Below are positions 1 to 10,183 of a stretch of 64,000 nucleotides of DNA, piece by piece. Both the position numbers and the translations under genes were made by a program. This DNA is from Leptasterias polaris (taxonomy: Eukaryota > Echinodermata > Asteroidea > Forcipulatida > Asteriidae), in contig JAZGTN010000026.1 in the NCBI GenBank assembly GCA_037783415.1, positions 3,307,001-3,371,000 of the forward strand. Direction: 5' to 3'. The notes below the pieces were generated by a model that was not told the DNA's origin, did no database searches, and saw nothing but the letters and a program-made list of their open reading frames with translations. The first letter of the stretch is position 1. Every line of letters begins with the position of its first letter.

Positions 1-52
1 AACCCTAACCCTAACCCTAACCAACCTAATCCTAATCCTAATCCTAACCCTA
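1..52. repeat. Telomere-like CCCTAA repeats
   Basis: The window opens with three to four exact CCCTAA units, followed by degenerate CCTAAT units, ending near base 52. This is the C-rich strand of the TTAGGG telomere repeat used by deuterostomes. The tract is short and decayed and is followed by ordinary sequence, so it may be an interstitial telomeric tract or the inner edge of a chromosome end. The window alone cannot decide. Confidence 0.7.
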
Positions 53-1108
53 TTGTCAGAGAAAGGGAGCTAGTAATGACAATGTGCAAAATTGTGTAAG
101 TGTTTCAAGAAAACCGGGTGTGAAAGTTTGCTCTGTTTTTTGCCATTTTAAAGCCATTATAGAAAATGGTATATGGGAATGGAAATTTTGGGTATTTCTA
201 GCAACAAAAATGTAACAGTAATGCAAATTTTTCCTTTTCATGAGCCATTATTGCTTACAGCCTTTTGTTACTGGAAAAAGTACTTTGTGTGCCTGGAAGA
301 AGGGTGTAAATCCTTAGCCGTTAATAATTGTCTAGTAAAAAATGCTGTGGGCTAGTAAACAAAACTTCAGTCTCAATTTGCCCTGTTGGCTACTAAATAA
401 TGTCCAACCTACTTGTTTAAAATGCTCATACATGGTTGTAATTTCTTCCTTTTCTGATGTGAATAATATTAGAAAAATGTGTTTTGAGTGTGTGAATGTA
501 ACTTCATTTGACCATTAAACTGTTTATGATCGCTGCAACTAATTCATCAGATACATTGATGACACTACGTACGATACGTGTTTAAAATCTGGGCAACTAA
601 AGCTTCATGGAGGTAAGAAAAATAGACAGTTTACTTGCCCAGTGGGCTACTTTATAAAAAGCTTAAGCGCAACGTCTGGCAGGACTTTGATGAAAATGAG
701 AAGAATTTAAATCAAGATCTGAACTCTGTGATGAAAATAAGAAAAAAGCTGCTTCGCAAACATGCCAATGAATTCAAACAACCATTGGGTTAAGTTTATT
801 TTGCTGTACTAATTAAAGCACTACATCTATTAACAGCTTTGGGCCTACAGCCATTTCTGGCTTTCTTTTCCTTCTGTTGTTTTTATTGATGTGACCTAGA
901 ACATTAGAAATTCCAAAGAACGCATACTTATTATTCCCCACTACGCAACAATTGTAGATGATACAACAAGACATTTCATTCATGAGGAAGTACAATCAAC
1001 ATTGTTTCATTAAAGCGTATAAAGGATATTATGTTGTATTAAAGCAACGAAACATTTCTTTAAATATTTTTGGGTTGAACAGAGAAAAAAATGAATACCT
1101 TGGCGTGA
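53..1108. other. Intergenic, no gene seen
   Basis: AT-rich sequence with only short open frames (60 codons or so) that lack conserved motifs or convincing splice sites. Nothing in it supports a gene. Confidence 0.6.
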
Positions 1109-1545
1109 ACATAGGGCTAGATAGCTCAATTGGTAGAGTGCCAGCCTGTTAATCCAGCGGTCGTTGGTATAAGTCCCACTCTTGTCAATTTTTCTTTGTC
1201 AGACTGCCAACATAGGGCTAGATAGCTCAGTTGGTAGAGTGCCAGCACGTTAATTCAGCGGTCACATTGGTTCAAGTCCCACTCTTGTCAATTTTTCTTT
1301 GTAAGACTGCCAACATAGGGTTAGATAGCTCATTTGGTAGAGCACTTGCATGCTAATCCAGAATTAAGTTGTTGGTTCAAATCCTGCTCTAGCAAATTTT
1401 TCTTTGTTCAACCCAAAAGTATTTAAAAATTTACCCCGTCAGTTTCCCTTGAAACTGGGATTTGAACCTGTGACCTCTGGATTAATGTGCCGGCACTCTA
1501 CCAACTGAGCCATCATCTAACCCTAATGTTGGTGTTCTCCCTATT
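1109..1545. repeat. Cluster of tRNA-like SINE modules
   Basis: Three direct tRNA-like units (about 1114-1187, 1215-1290, 1318-1394) and one inverted unit (1457-1523) lie within 430 bases, the direct ones spaced about 102 bases apart. Each has an A-box-like TAGCTCARTTGGTAGAGT. Unit 3 and the inverted unit have a B-box-like GGTTCAAATCC or its complement. Acceptor ends pair poorly and the anticodon arms are damaged, so these are tRNA-derived repeats and not working tRNAs. Flanking TTTGGGTTGAACAAAG motifs recur in both orientations. A further copy lies at 12150-12405. Confidence 0.7.
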
Positions 1546-2128
1546 TTGTCAACATCTGTTTTCAGGGGTGCCAGTCAGAAACCATCCAACTTGCAACTGC
1601 CGTGTAGCCAGGGATCACACCCAAGTTTATGAAAAAATCTGGGAAGTGGCAGGAAAAGGATAACCTTAAGGGGATGCACTTTTTTATTTCGAAAATAAAG
1701 TAATAATTTATAAACCACAAGGGAAACTGACTGGGTGAATTTGAATTAATTTTGGGTTGAACAAAAAAAGAAATTGACTATGGCAGGATTATAAACCCAC
1801 TCCTGCCACATATAGTCTCTATATCAATTTTTATTTCCAAATAATATCTTATTTTTTTGAAGATATGAAAGTGAAACAGTCCATTTTTTTATGAGATGAC
1901 TGCACTTTAAACTATAGGATATTATTCAAAGCCAAGATTTAAAACGACAAACGTTCGCTCCACGGTCCAATGTCAACAATCTGTTATTTGTATGTCAATG
2001 TGTCCCAGTTTAATAAATGTATTGGTCAGAGGTCAAGTTAATAAAAATGTAAAATTTGTGTAATGCAATATCAGTAGATCTGTACAGTAATCATTTGGCA
2101 ATACAACACACAGTGTACAGCACAAGAC

Positions 2129-2462
2129 TTAAAGGCAATTGTATACCTTTGGTTTTTGGGACTGTTCAATTGTTTTAATCCATTGTACATCCATGCAATG
2201 TACCCCTGAATTTAATTTCAAAGAGTGGTTGTGTTTTGTAGATATCGTCAAAAATCTGGATCGGTTATGTCAAGCAGAAAAAATAATCCGTAACTGCATG
2301 AAACGTTTCACAGATTGACAGTTTCTTGAATGGGTTTCCCTAAAACTGCATTCCTTAGAAGGGAATCATTTCTCAAAATGTTATACATTTTAAACAGCTG
2401 CAGTACTTCTCACCAAGGAAGTTTTTATGGTGATTACTTTTTGGAGTATACCTTCCCTTTAA
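2129..2462. mobile_element. MITE, TTAAAGG family
   Basis: A 334-bp element with imperfect terminal inverted repeats. It starts TTAAAGGCAATTGTATACC and ends with the complementary pattern GGAGTATACCTTCCCTTTAA. No coding capacity. The same end structure recurs at 8353, 11582, 25244 and 44902. It sits just upstream of the TRIM gene's putative promoter. Confidence 0.7.
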
Positions 2463-2523
2463 AAGGAAACAGGAATTTCCTCATATAAATAGGGTGTGCT
2501 ATGACACAGTTGAACCACAGAGC

Positions 2524-2661
2524 TATATAACTCTGGTAGTACAGTATACAGAAGGGGAACTATTCGGTCTTGTTGTAACATCTACCAGATCATTGCTGTA
2601 ATACTTCCTCCTTATAGAAGATTTGATGCTGTATTTCCTGCCATCTTCTTTTGTAAATCCG
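2524..2661 (+). promoter_or_regulatory. Putative TATA box and 5' UTR exon of TRIM gene
   Basis: TATATAA at 2524-2530 could place a transcription start near 2555. A good splice donor, CCG|GTAAGT, follows at 2661/2662. A matching acceptor, a pyrimidine-rich tract ending TTATCACAG, ends at 2854, 32 bases before the TRIM start codon. The likely structure is a non-coding exon of about 100 bases, an intron of 193 bases and one large coding exon. The splice sites are visible; the start site is inferred. Confidence 0.45.
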
Positions 2662-2886
2662 GTAAGTTATATTCGCTGTGATTTTTCTAAAGACAACCAG
2701 GGTTGGTGTCAACCGTAAATCATTACATAAAAACGGCCTAGTTCAGCGCTGTGTCATGTCAGGAGTGCTCTATAGAAACTATCCAATAAGGAAATACTAA
2801 CAAGGAATTAATGTACATCCATATTTAAGATTGTACTTTCCTCTATTATCACAGATCAACATTTTAGCAACAAGCTTCCAATCAGA

Positions 2887-4623
2887 ATGGCATCAAATTT
2901 AACAGCTCAGTCAATGCTAGAAGAGATTAGTCAAGGTCATCTTGAATGCCCAATTTGCAGTGAACGCTTCAAGCAACCCAAACAACTGGAGTGTTCTCAT
3001 TCATTTTGTCTTGAATGCCTTCAACAACTCAAAGAGAAAACTCCAAGTACTGCAAAACTTTCTTGTCCAGTGTGTCGACAAGACATTTTGTTAAAAGAAA
3101 ATGGCATTGATGGTCTGAAAAATGACTTTAAGGCTGTTACTCTGTTAGAAGTAATCGTAGCACAGGAGAAACGACTGACATGTCAGCAAGACAAGCAAGT
3201 ACCCAGTCAGGAGTACGTTTCTAAATGTAGCCAGCATACAGACAAGGATCTTATCATGTACTGTGACAGATGCAACAAATTAATATGCACAACTTGCATT
3301 GCAAAAGACCACAGATTACATCCTGCCATGGAACTGAATGAAGCTTTAGACAAAAGCAAACATCATGCTGAAGAACTGCTGTCAAAAGTAAGACAGTGTA
3401 TTAAAACATTTAATATTGCTATTCAAGAAATAGACATGTCCCGCAAGACATTAGACTCCATGTTTGCTGCAACCAAACAGAAAATCTCCAAGAAAGCCGA
3501 CAAAGAGATTGCCAAGGAGGTTGAAAGATTCAGAGAGGAGAAGCAGAAACTGATGCAAGAGGCAGAACAGATTTATCAAGACAGAGTCGAGACAATGGAA
3601 ACTGCACGAGCTAAAAACTGCAAAGAGATGACCAAAGCAGAACACAAGCAGGATGAGGTTTACCAACTCATCGATCAAAGGAGCTGTGAGATTGTCCATC
3701 TCATCGAGAAACTCTTGCAAGACCTTAAAGATTACACAAGGATGCAGCCAAGCAAAGTACCTGATGGGTTGACTTATATGGACTTTAAAGAAGATAAGAC
3801 ATCACTAGGGAGACTGGTGCTGCAAAATAAATGGACATTGAAAATGGAAATGAAGACATACGTGAACAAAGCTCAGCAAATAAATAGGATTTCCCCAAAG
3901 GATGTTTCTGCAAACTCTAACAGTGATATTTTTGTGTCGAACTTTGACAATGCATGCTTGATTTCAATACCAGCAGTAGTGAGCAATCCTAAATCCACTG
4001 TCATGCCACAAACACTACCAATTGAAGATCTTACTAAACCAAGAAAGGTGACAGTGAACAAAAATGATGAGCTAATTGCTCTAGGTAATCAAACAGTCAA
4101 GATATTCAACGAGAATTATCAGCTCCTCCATCAGTTCATACCAGGGCGGACAGGCAGTAAACCATCATGTATTGCAGTGGATGACAACAATCTGATTGCA
4201 GTGGGTTATAAAAACATGGATGAGATCTCTCTACACAAATCAGATGGATCCCTCACAACCACGACCCCTGCTCCAGGAATTGGTGGATACATGACTACCT
4301 ACAAACAGCGACTCATCTACACCAACTACAAGGACAAAAAGTTGGTATCAGTACTCTACAATGGTGACATGGTATTCTCAGTAGACATTATTCAGTCTGG
4401 GAGGCCTTGTGGTGTCTGTTGTGACACAGATGGCAGCATTTATATTGCTGTATGGAGAGGACTAGAATCCTCCTTAGGTGAGGTCCATCATTACAGTCCT
4501 GATGGCAAGTACATTGGATGTATCATCAAGGAATGTATTGATCCATGTGGTATCACATTCACACCGGCCGGTGATCTGGTTGTGGCTGCATACAAATCAG
4601 TTCAAATTTATCACCATGAGTAA
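2887..4623 (+). CDS. TRIM protein: RING, B-box, coiled coil, NHL-like C-terminus
   Basis: A 578-residue protein in one uninterrupted exon. A C3HC4 RING lies at residues 21-63 (C21, C24, C36, H38, C41, C44, C60, C63). A type-2 B-box spans 114-145 (C114, H117, C126, C129, C134, C137, H142, H145). A long charged helical region, about 155-285, is the expected coiled coil. Residues about 385-578 contain short repeated beta-strand-like blocks with VDDNN, DTDG and TPAGDL turns, as in NHL or other beta-propeller ends of TRIM2/3/56-like proteins. RING-bearing TRIMs are generally E3 ubiquitin ligases, and the C-terminal propeller usually selects the target. The start codon follows the acceptor at 2854 and precedes the RING by 20 residues, the usual distance. 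The paralogue cannot be named. Intronless TRIM genes are common in echinoderm expansions. Confidence 0.92.
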   Translation: MASNLTAQSMLEEISQGHLECPICSERFKQPKQLECSHSFCLECLQQLKEKTPSTAKLSCPVCRQDILLKENGIDGLKNDFKAVTLLEVIVAQEKRLTCQQDKQVPSQEYVSKCSQHTDKDLIMYCDRCNKLICTTCIAKDHRLHPAMELNEALDKSKHHAEELLSKVRQCIKTFNIAIQEIDMSRKTLDSMFAATKQKISKKADKEIAKEVERFREEKQKLMQEAEQIYQDRVETMETARAKNCKEMTKAEHKQDEVYQLIDQRSCEIVHLIEKLLQDLKDYTRMQPSKVPDGLTYMDFKEDKTSLGRLVLQNKWTLKMEMKTYVNKAQQINRISPKDVSANSNSDIFVSNFDNACLISIPAVVSNPKSTVMPQTLPIEDLTKPRKVTVNKNDELIALGNQTVKIFNENYQLLHQFIPGRTGSKPSCIAVDDNNLIAVGYKNMDEISLHKSDGSLTTTTPAPGIGGYMTTYKQRLIYTNYKDKKLVSVLYNGDMVFSVDIIQSGRPCGVCCDTDGSIYIAVWRGLESSLGEVHHYSPDGKYIGCIIKECIDPCGITFTPAGDLVVAAYKSVQIYHHE

Positions 4624-5412
4624 AGACGGTGAAACATACACTATGTATGCTGAACCAAACAAGGACTCCATACAGCTGTAGAGGTTGCATATACCCTGCC
4701 AAAAGTTCATTACTGCTTCTGTGTTTATGGAAGGCTCTAGAGATGGAATACACTCTCCCAGTGGACCATGTGTCTGGTATCAGACCAGTTGCCATCCCAT
4801 CATCTGCTGCATGAACTTGACTTCTCTGTCCATGTTCTGAAAATGACTAGAGTGAAAGATGTAGTTTTGCTGATGATGCGGTACATTTTTATTCTGGATT
4901 TTTATTTCATTCTTGTGTAGAATTATTCTTGTCATTGTATTCAGTAGATTTTATGAGTATGTTACAATATTCATAGTACAGATCTTTTTGTTTGGTGTAT
5001 TACAGAAAGTTTTGTTTGAATTTCACCGGAGGAAATGTAAAATTATAGCCATCAATGTCACATATATCCTGGATTCATGTTTGTTTTGTAAATGCCCTTT
5101 TAAAAGTTTCAATCAGGGATTAAAAAGGGATTGTTCTATGCTGTTCCTTTCAAATCAAACGCAAAGATTCTTTGACATTTATGAAGCCTTGCAAAGCAGG
5201 AAGCAAAACTAACAAAAATTATTGAAACTGTGACTAATCTAACAATCAACCTGAAATCTAAGAAGAGGTGTTTTAACAAATAATTGATGAATACCCAATA
5301 CTGTTGCATGTTGTGTTCTGTATGACTCCGCAACAAAATATCAGCTACCATATACATTCATTGGACAGTGTTTCACAAGCAGACAAGAATTACTGGGAGA
5401 TATATTTATGTG

Positions 5413-5422
5413 AATAAATAAA
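5413..5422 (+). terminator. Candidate polyadenylation signal of TRIM gene
   Basis: Two overlapping AATAAA hexamers lie about 790 bases after the TRIM stop codon. They are the first clear tandem signals downstream, giving a plausible 0.8-kb 3' UTR. No downstream GU-rich element was verified. Confidence 0.4.
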
Positions 5423-5439
5423 GCTTAAACTAAATGTAC

Positions 5440-6634
5440 ACTTGGCATTATGGGCCTGGGAAAAAAGGGCCGGTGGGTCCTAATTCTTTTAAAGAATTCA
5501 TTCTTTGCTTACAAGTCAGAATATAATCACGAGAGCAATGCTTCTACTTCACTCAGTTTCTAAGAAGACAATGACAATTGTTATATATTTTTAGATAAAC
5601 TATACTCAGAAAATAACTTTACCAAAGAACTTTGTGAATGCAAACATGAAATTTTATATTTTGATCAAAATAAAACTAATAAAGTTCATCAATGGGATTA
5701 TCTTATGACAGATTCCTGAAAGTTGTTTTTATGTAAATAGATCGGACGGTATAAAAATCATTGTAAGTTGGTATAACATTGTTAGTGTTATTGAGACCTT
5801 TTAAAAGTACTTCTCAGTGTTTACATTGTCAATAGATATACTACTTGATTGGTTTTTGAAAAGGACAATTGTTTCAAGTTCCAATGTTCAAACAGACTAT
5901 AAAACTGATCTGTAAAAATAACATCAAACTTTTGGGTCAAGCTTTAGTGACAACAATGAAACAAAAACAAAACAGTGTACGTTTAGTAGGGAATTTTTGT
6001 TAGCCTGTTTTTGATATTTTGTTTTACTTTGTCGAGACCAAACCGGCTCTTTTCAGAGCCAACACTCCTCGCAAAAGACATTTACATTTAGTTGTACACT
6101 TAAGTTTTCTAGAAATAGTATTTTCTTATTTTCTTAATTTCTTATTGTCCATACCATACAAAGCTTCAAACATCTTGAACTAATAATATCTTGACTTCGA
6201 CAGTATTTTAAATGGAAATATTCCTCTGGGGGAGTGGTATACTACGTAGGCACATTTAAATCAATTCAATCTCACATTAAGTCTTATCACTTCCTGATAA
6301 TTACCAATTTTGTACTATATGGGAACAACATGCAAGGAAAACCTGTTCACTTTGATTGAGAAGTGCATCATACTGATTGTACTTGGTCAAACAGGTTTAT
6401 TATGTCATTCACCCAGGTACCGATATTAACCATCAAAGAATTTATAGACGTCATCTAGAGCATCTCAAACAGAAATATTTCAGAACAAAATTAATCAATG
6501 TATTAAATACTCAATGGGAGCTTGTGGTAACAAACTTAAATGTCTGCAAATCAGTTTCTTATTGGTGCTTGATTCTTGTTTAACTGGCGTTAAAGAGGGG
6601 CTTCAAGGTCAAGTTTAGTTTGGTGATGAACTCA
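5440..6634. other. Intergenic, no gene seen
   Basis: AT-rich sequence with short frames only. No motif, splice pair or clear repeat was identified. Confidence 0.5.
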
Positions 6635-7031
6635 TTTTCCCAATAGATAGAGTCCTCATGAAAGTGTGGGAAATATTACAAGTCTCTCACCTCATGTTAA
6701 ATGGTGTAAATGTCATTTTATTTGATACTCTTTCAGAGCAAAGTTTGAAACATGACGTCATCAAAAACAAATGGGTCTGTAATCGAAACTTGATGGAAGT
6801 CAAAAGGTTGGAATATCATCAAAATTCAAGAATGAATGCAGAATGTAGAATGAATGTACAACTACAGACCTTATGTTTGAAATGTGGCATCATCAACACT
6901 TTTTGGATTTTGACAAAAAGTTCGCTTAAAGGGTATCAAACACAGAGACGTATTACACCGTTTTAACCTGAAGTTAGAGACTTGTAATTGTTTGCTTTTC
7001 CATTTTCATGAGGACACTATCTATTGGAAAA
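6635..7031. mobile_element. MITE with 27-bp terminal inverted repeats
   Basis: The left end TTTTCCCAATAGATAGAGTC and the right end, read in reverse TTTTCCAATAGATAGTGTC, match over about 27 bases with one indel and one mismatch. Both continue into CTCATGAAA. The 397-bp interior is non-coding. A diverged relative of the interior (ATTTTATTTGATACTC followed by CATGACGT) lies at 49840-50100. Confidence 0.65.
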
Positions 7032-7377
7032 CAAAACTATCTACCACAAAACTGAATTTTGCCCTTGGAACCCCTATTGAACATAAAAGATGTTCAAAGC
7101 TCTTCAAGAATACTCCTTACCTATCACTCTGAGTCTACGAGAGCATTCCTGACCTAGGGTGTCATGTGGCTTTTAGCCTATCGTATGGTCCATGGCTTCA
7201 GAATCCAATAGACAGGTGGATATTATGAAGGACACCTTAGGTAAAAGAAAATAACAATAAAAAAGAGGTGTTCTAATAAGGCATTTGAAGGTTTCAAACC
7301 GTCTAAACCACAGGCTTCAAAGTGACTGGGCATGGCAAATGACTATGGGCAATTCATGACTAAGATGTCTTTTTCAT

Positions 7378-7570
7378 TAGCAACACAGCTAAAGATGAGA
7401 TCCTATTAGAAACTTGACAAAAAACTAATTGTCTTTTCCATAATAGCAACACAGCTACACATGAGATCCTATTAGACACTTGACAAAAACTCACCGTCTT
7501 TTCCATTTAGCGACACAGCTAAAGATGAGATCCTGAACATTACAAATTGGACAAAAACTCATTGTCTTTT
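7378..7570. repeat. Three-copy ~65-bp degenerate tandem repeat
   Basis: Blocks starting TAGCAACACAGCTAAAGATG at about 7378, 7444 and 7508 repeat with mismatches and each end in GTCTTTTCCAT or a variant. The flanking bases 7032-7377 and 7571-7760 show no gene. Confidence 0.6.
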
Positions 7571-7760
7571 CAAAACATCGGATCCAAAGAACCTCCGAGT
7601 GTGTTTTATTTTAGGTTTACTGTATATGTAAATTTTACAGAGCAATAAATCTTCCCACACTTCTGTACGGTACCCAAACATAGACTGTATACAGAACCCA
7701 GGCAAATAAAATTCATGCTTTACGATGAGACATATTAAAGTCATTAATGAAAACCATTTG

Positions 7761-8350
7761 GCAGGGCATGGTACCCTGCCATGCCTGTGTGTGTCCTTGC
7801 TATCAGGACATGGTACCCTGCCATGCCTGTGTGTGTCCTTGCTATCAGGGCATGGTACCCTGCCATGCCTGTGTGTGTCCTTGCTATCAGGGCATGGTAC
7901 CCTGCCATGCCTGTGTGTGTCCTTGCTATCAGGGCATGGTACCCTGCCATGCCTGTGTGTGTCCTTGCTATCAGGGCATGGTACCCTGCCATGCCTGTGT
8001 GTGTCCTTGCTATCAGGGCATGGTACCCTGCCATGCCTGTGTGTGTCCTTGCTATCATGGCATGGTACCCTGCCATGCCTGTGTGTGTCCTTGCTATCAG
8101 GGCATGGTACCCTGCCATGCCTGTGTGTGTCCTTGCTATCAGGGCATGGTACCCTGCCATGCCTGTGTGTGTCCTTGCTATCAGGACATGGTACCCTGCC
8201 ATGCCTGTGTGTGTCCTTGCTATCAGGACATGGTACCCTGCCATGCCTGTGTGTGTCCTTGCTATCAGGGCATGGTACCCTGCCATGCCTGTGTGTGTCC
8301 TTGCTATCAGGGCATGGTACCCTGCCATGCCTGTGTGTGTCCTTGCTATT
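7761..8350. repeat. 42-bp minisatellite, about 14 copies
   Basis: A nearly exact 42-bp unit, GGTACCCTGCCATGCC plus TGTGTGTCCTTGCTATCAGG, is repeated about 14 times. Copies differ by single substitutions (for example GGGCATGG against GGACATGG). Because 42 is a multiple of three and the unit lacks stops, the array is open in at least five of six frames, encoding 14-residue repeats. Each unit contains the hairpin arms GGCATGG and CCATGCC. It abuts a truncated MITE at 8353. No start, splice or conserved domain supports translation. Confidence 0.9.
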
Positions 8351-8352
8351 TA

Positions 8353-8597
8353 TTAAAGGCATGGTATACTTTTGGTAATACTCCACAAGTTAATGACCAT
8401 AACAACATTCTTGGTAAAGAGCACTGGAGAGCTGATGATGTTAAAAAACATTGTTAGAAATGACACCCTTTGAAGTAATGTAGTTGTAGAGAAAGAGGTA
8501 ACTTTCACCAAAAACTTTTAATCTGAGTGAGGCTTCAGCATCTTCAGGAATGAAGCCTTTCTCAGGCAGAAAGCATACAATTCTAATTCTATACAAG
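8353..8597. mobile_element. TTAAAGG-family MITE, 5' part only
   Basis: It begins TTAAAGGCATGGTATAC and matches the internal order of the full MITE at 11582-11961: TTTGGTAAT, GAGAGCTGATGATG, GAAGTAATGTAG, GAGAAAGAGGTAACTTTC, GAAGCCTTT, AAAGCA. Similarity stops near ATACAAGG at 8597, where the DDE transposon begins. The other half was not found on the far side of that transposon. Confidence 0.6.
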
Positions 8598-9892
8598 GTT
8601 GTTGTGATAATCATAACCCTCCGACCTCCTCTGCTGGTATTTCTTGGGGCTCGGGAGTAGTTGGGCATATAATTTTAGCAGGAACAAAGACAGATTTATC
8701 GATCACTTCGGCGTTGAACGGGTATATCCCAGCCTTTTTGAAAGAGCTGTGGAGGTTTCCAGGGGACAGAGCCTTTACGTATGTCTTACACGCCAACCCA
8801 CAAATTGTAAATTTGTCAATTCCAGTACAGGAATTTGCGTTCATATATTTATTGCATTCAGCATTGTAGATACGCTCAAATGGACCAAAGCATCCGACGT
8901 CTAGGGGTTGAAGTAAATGACTTGTGTGCGCTGGTAAAACAAACAGTAAAATGTTATTGTTCTTGGCCCAATCAATCAAGGGAAGTGAAATATGGGATGT
9001 ATGACCATCGTACAGAAGGAGTAGAGGCTGGTCTGGTCGCCGTTGTGGGGTAAACTTAAAAAAATGTGATGACAAATATGCCTTAAAGATTTCTGAGTTT
9101 GACCATCCGGAGTCGGAGATCGTTCCTGCTGTTCCAGGTGAGCAGTCTGACAACAACTCTTGCCTCATTCTCTAACCCGGGAAAGACAAAGTACGGTGGA
9201 ATCTGCTGCCCAATGGCATTGCCGGAATGCCGCAACCAATGATTGAGATTGCGGGGCCTTTGCCGGAAGTCACTGCAGGTGTAAATGCTGAAGATGATGT
9301 GACGATGGAAGGGGGAGTGGTTGAATTTCAAACCTTTCTCATCGATGTTGTAAATCCTCTCAGGCGAGTCTCAAAGATTATATTTCGTCAAAATCGCATC
9401 CAGTTCCCCATAGTAGGAAGTAACAACCTCCGACGATGTAGCCTTAGCCCGTCGTAGCTCAAGGCCCCTTGGCCGACGTACCTTCAATTCCGGCCATCTG
9501 CTCATGAAGGAGTGAAACCATCTCATGGTCAATGGCTGATCCTTAGGTCGTTTTTGAAGAGCAATTGCATGAGTGGTAGCTATTACTACTACTTCTGAGC
9601 GGCTGTATCCATATCCGTAGCTCGCCATTACTTTAAGATGTTCTGCCAAACGCAACTCCTCTTCACATGAAAATATTGGATCTCTCCCGGACTTGACCAC
9701 TTCAATACCAATTCTTTCTCGGATCCTATCCCGTAGGGTTGCCTCGGGCAGGCCATATTTTCGAGCGACGCTCCTGATCGGTTTCTGCTCATAGAGTACC
9801 TCCAAATAAGCCTTTGTCATTGCCGTCGGTGAATAGCTCCGGTATGCTGAACCCCTTGGTTGTATTGGGGTGCTGGTGCACATATTCTGCAT
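8598..9892 (-). pseudogene. Broken pogo/Tigger-type DDE transposase
   Basis: Read on the minus strand. The first open segment (9892-9371) has a helix-turn-helix of the psq/CENP-B kind at residues 41-60 (SVARKYGLPEATLRDRIRER). A second frame around 9350-9083 contains NIDEKG with the first catalytic Asp. A third (9168-8611) carries the second Asp in LLYDGHTSH and the third in LLQPLDVGCFGP. At least two frameshifts separate these segments, so no full transposase can be made. The family moves DNA by cut-and-paste. The stop codon lies inside a terminal motif (GATAATCATAACCCTCC, read on +) that also caps the MITE at 35888-35952, suggesting the left transposon end is at about 8598. The right end is not certain. 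Confidence 0.8.
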
Positions 9893-9960
9893 TCAAAATG
9901 AATAAAAATGTATACAAAATAAACAGCCCGAAACAACAATGGAATTATGTCCTATTCCTT

Positions 9961-10183
9961 AACCCTCCTACTGTTCGCAACATTTTCAAGTGAGTTGACC
10001 AACTATTTGAAACCATTCAACTGCCAAAGTTGTGTATGGTGGCACAACTGTGCACAGAACTAACTGTGTACTGTGTATATGCATTCCCTCATGGTATCAA
10101 TCATATTGCAAGGCTGGCATAGCTTATCTATCATTCAAAACCACAGTGAATGGTATTGAATGGTCAGACAGCAAGAGGGTTAA
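9961..10183. mobile_element. MITE with AACCCTCCTACTGT ends
   Basis: The left end AACCCTCCTACTGT and the right end ACAGCAAGAGGGTT are inverted repeats of 14 bp with two mismatches. TTAA overlaps both outer edges (CCTTAACC and GGGTTAAA), consistent with a TTAA target. The interior contains GAATGGTCAGACAGC, related to the elements at 21751 and 26699. Confidence 0.6.

Noticed and set aside
1114..1394. Functional tRNA genes
   Set aside because: Acceptor stems do not pair and anticodon arms are damaged; copies sit in a dispersed repeat, so they are SINE modules.
7559..8457. Five overlapping open frames of 191-275 codons
   Set aside because: They exist only because the 42-bp minisatellite has no stops; no start context, splice site or domain supports a protein.
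8611..9168. An intact gene for a DDE protein
   Set aside because: It covers only the C-terminal half; the N-terminal parts are in other frames, so the element is a pseudogene.
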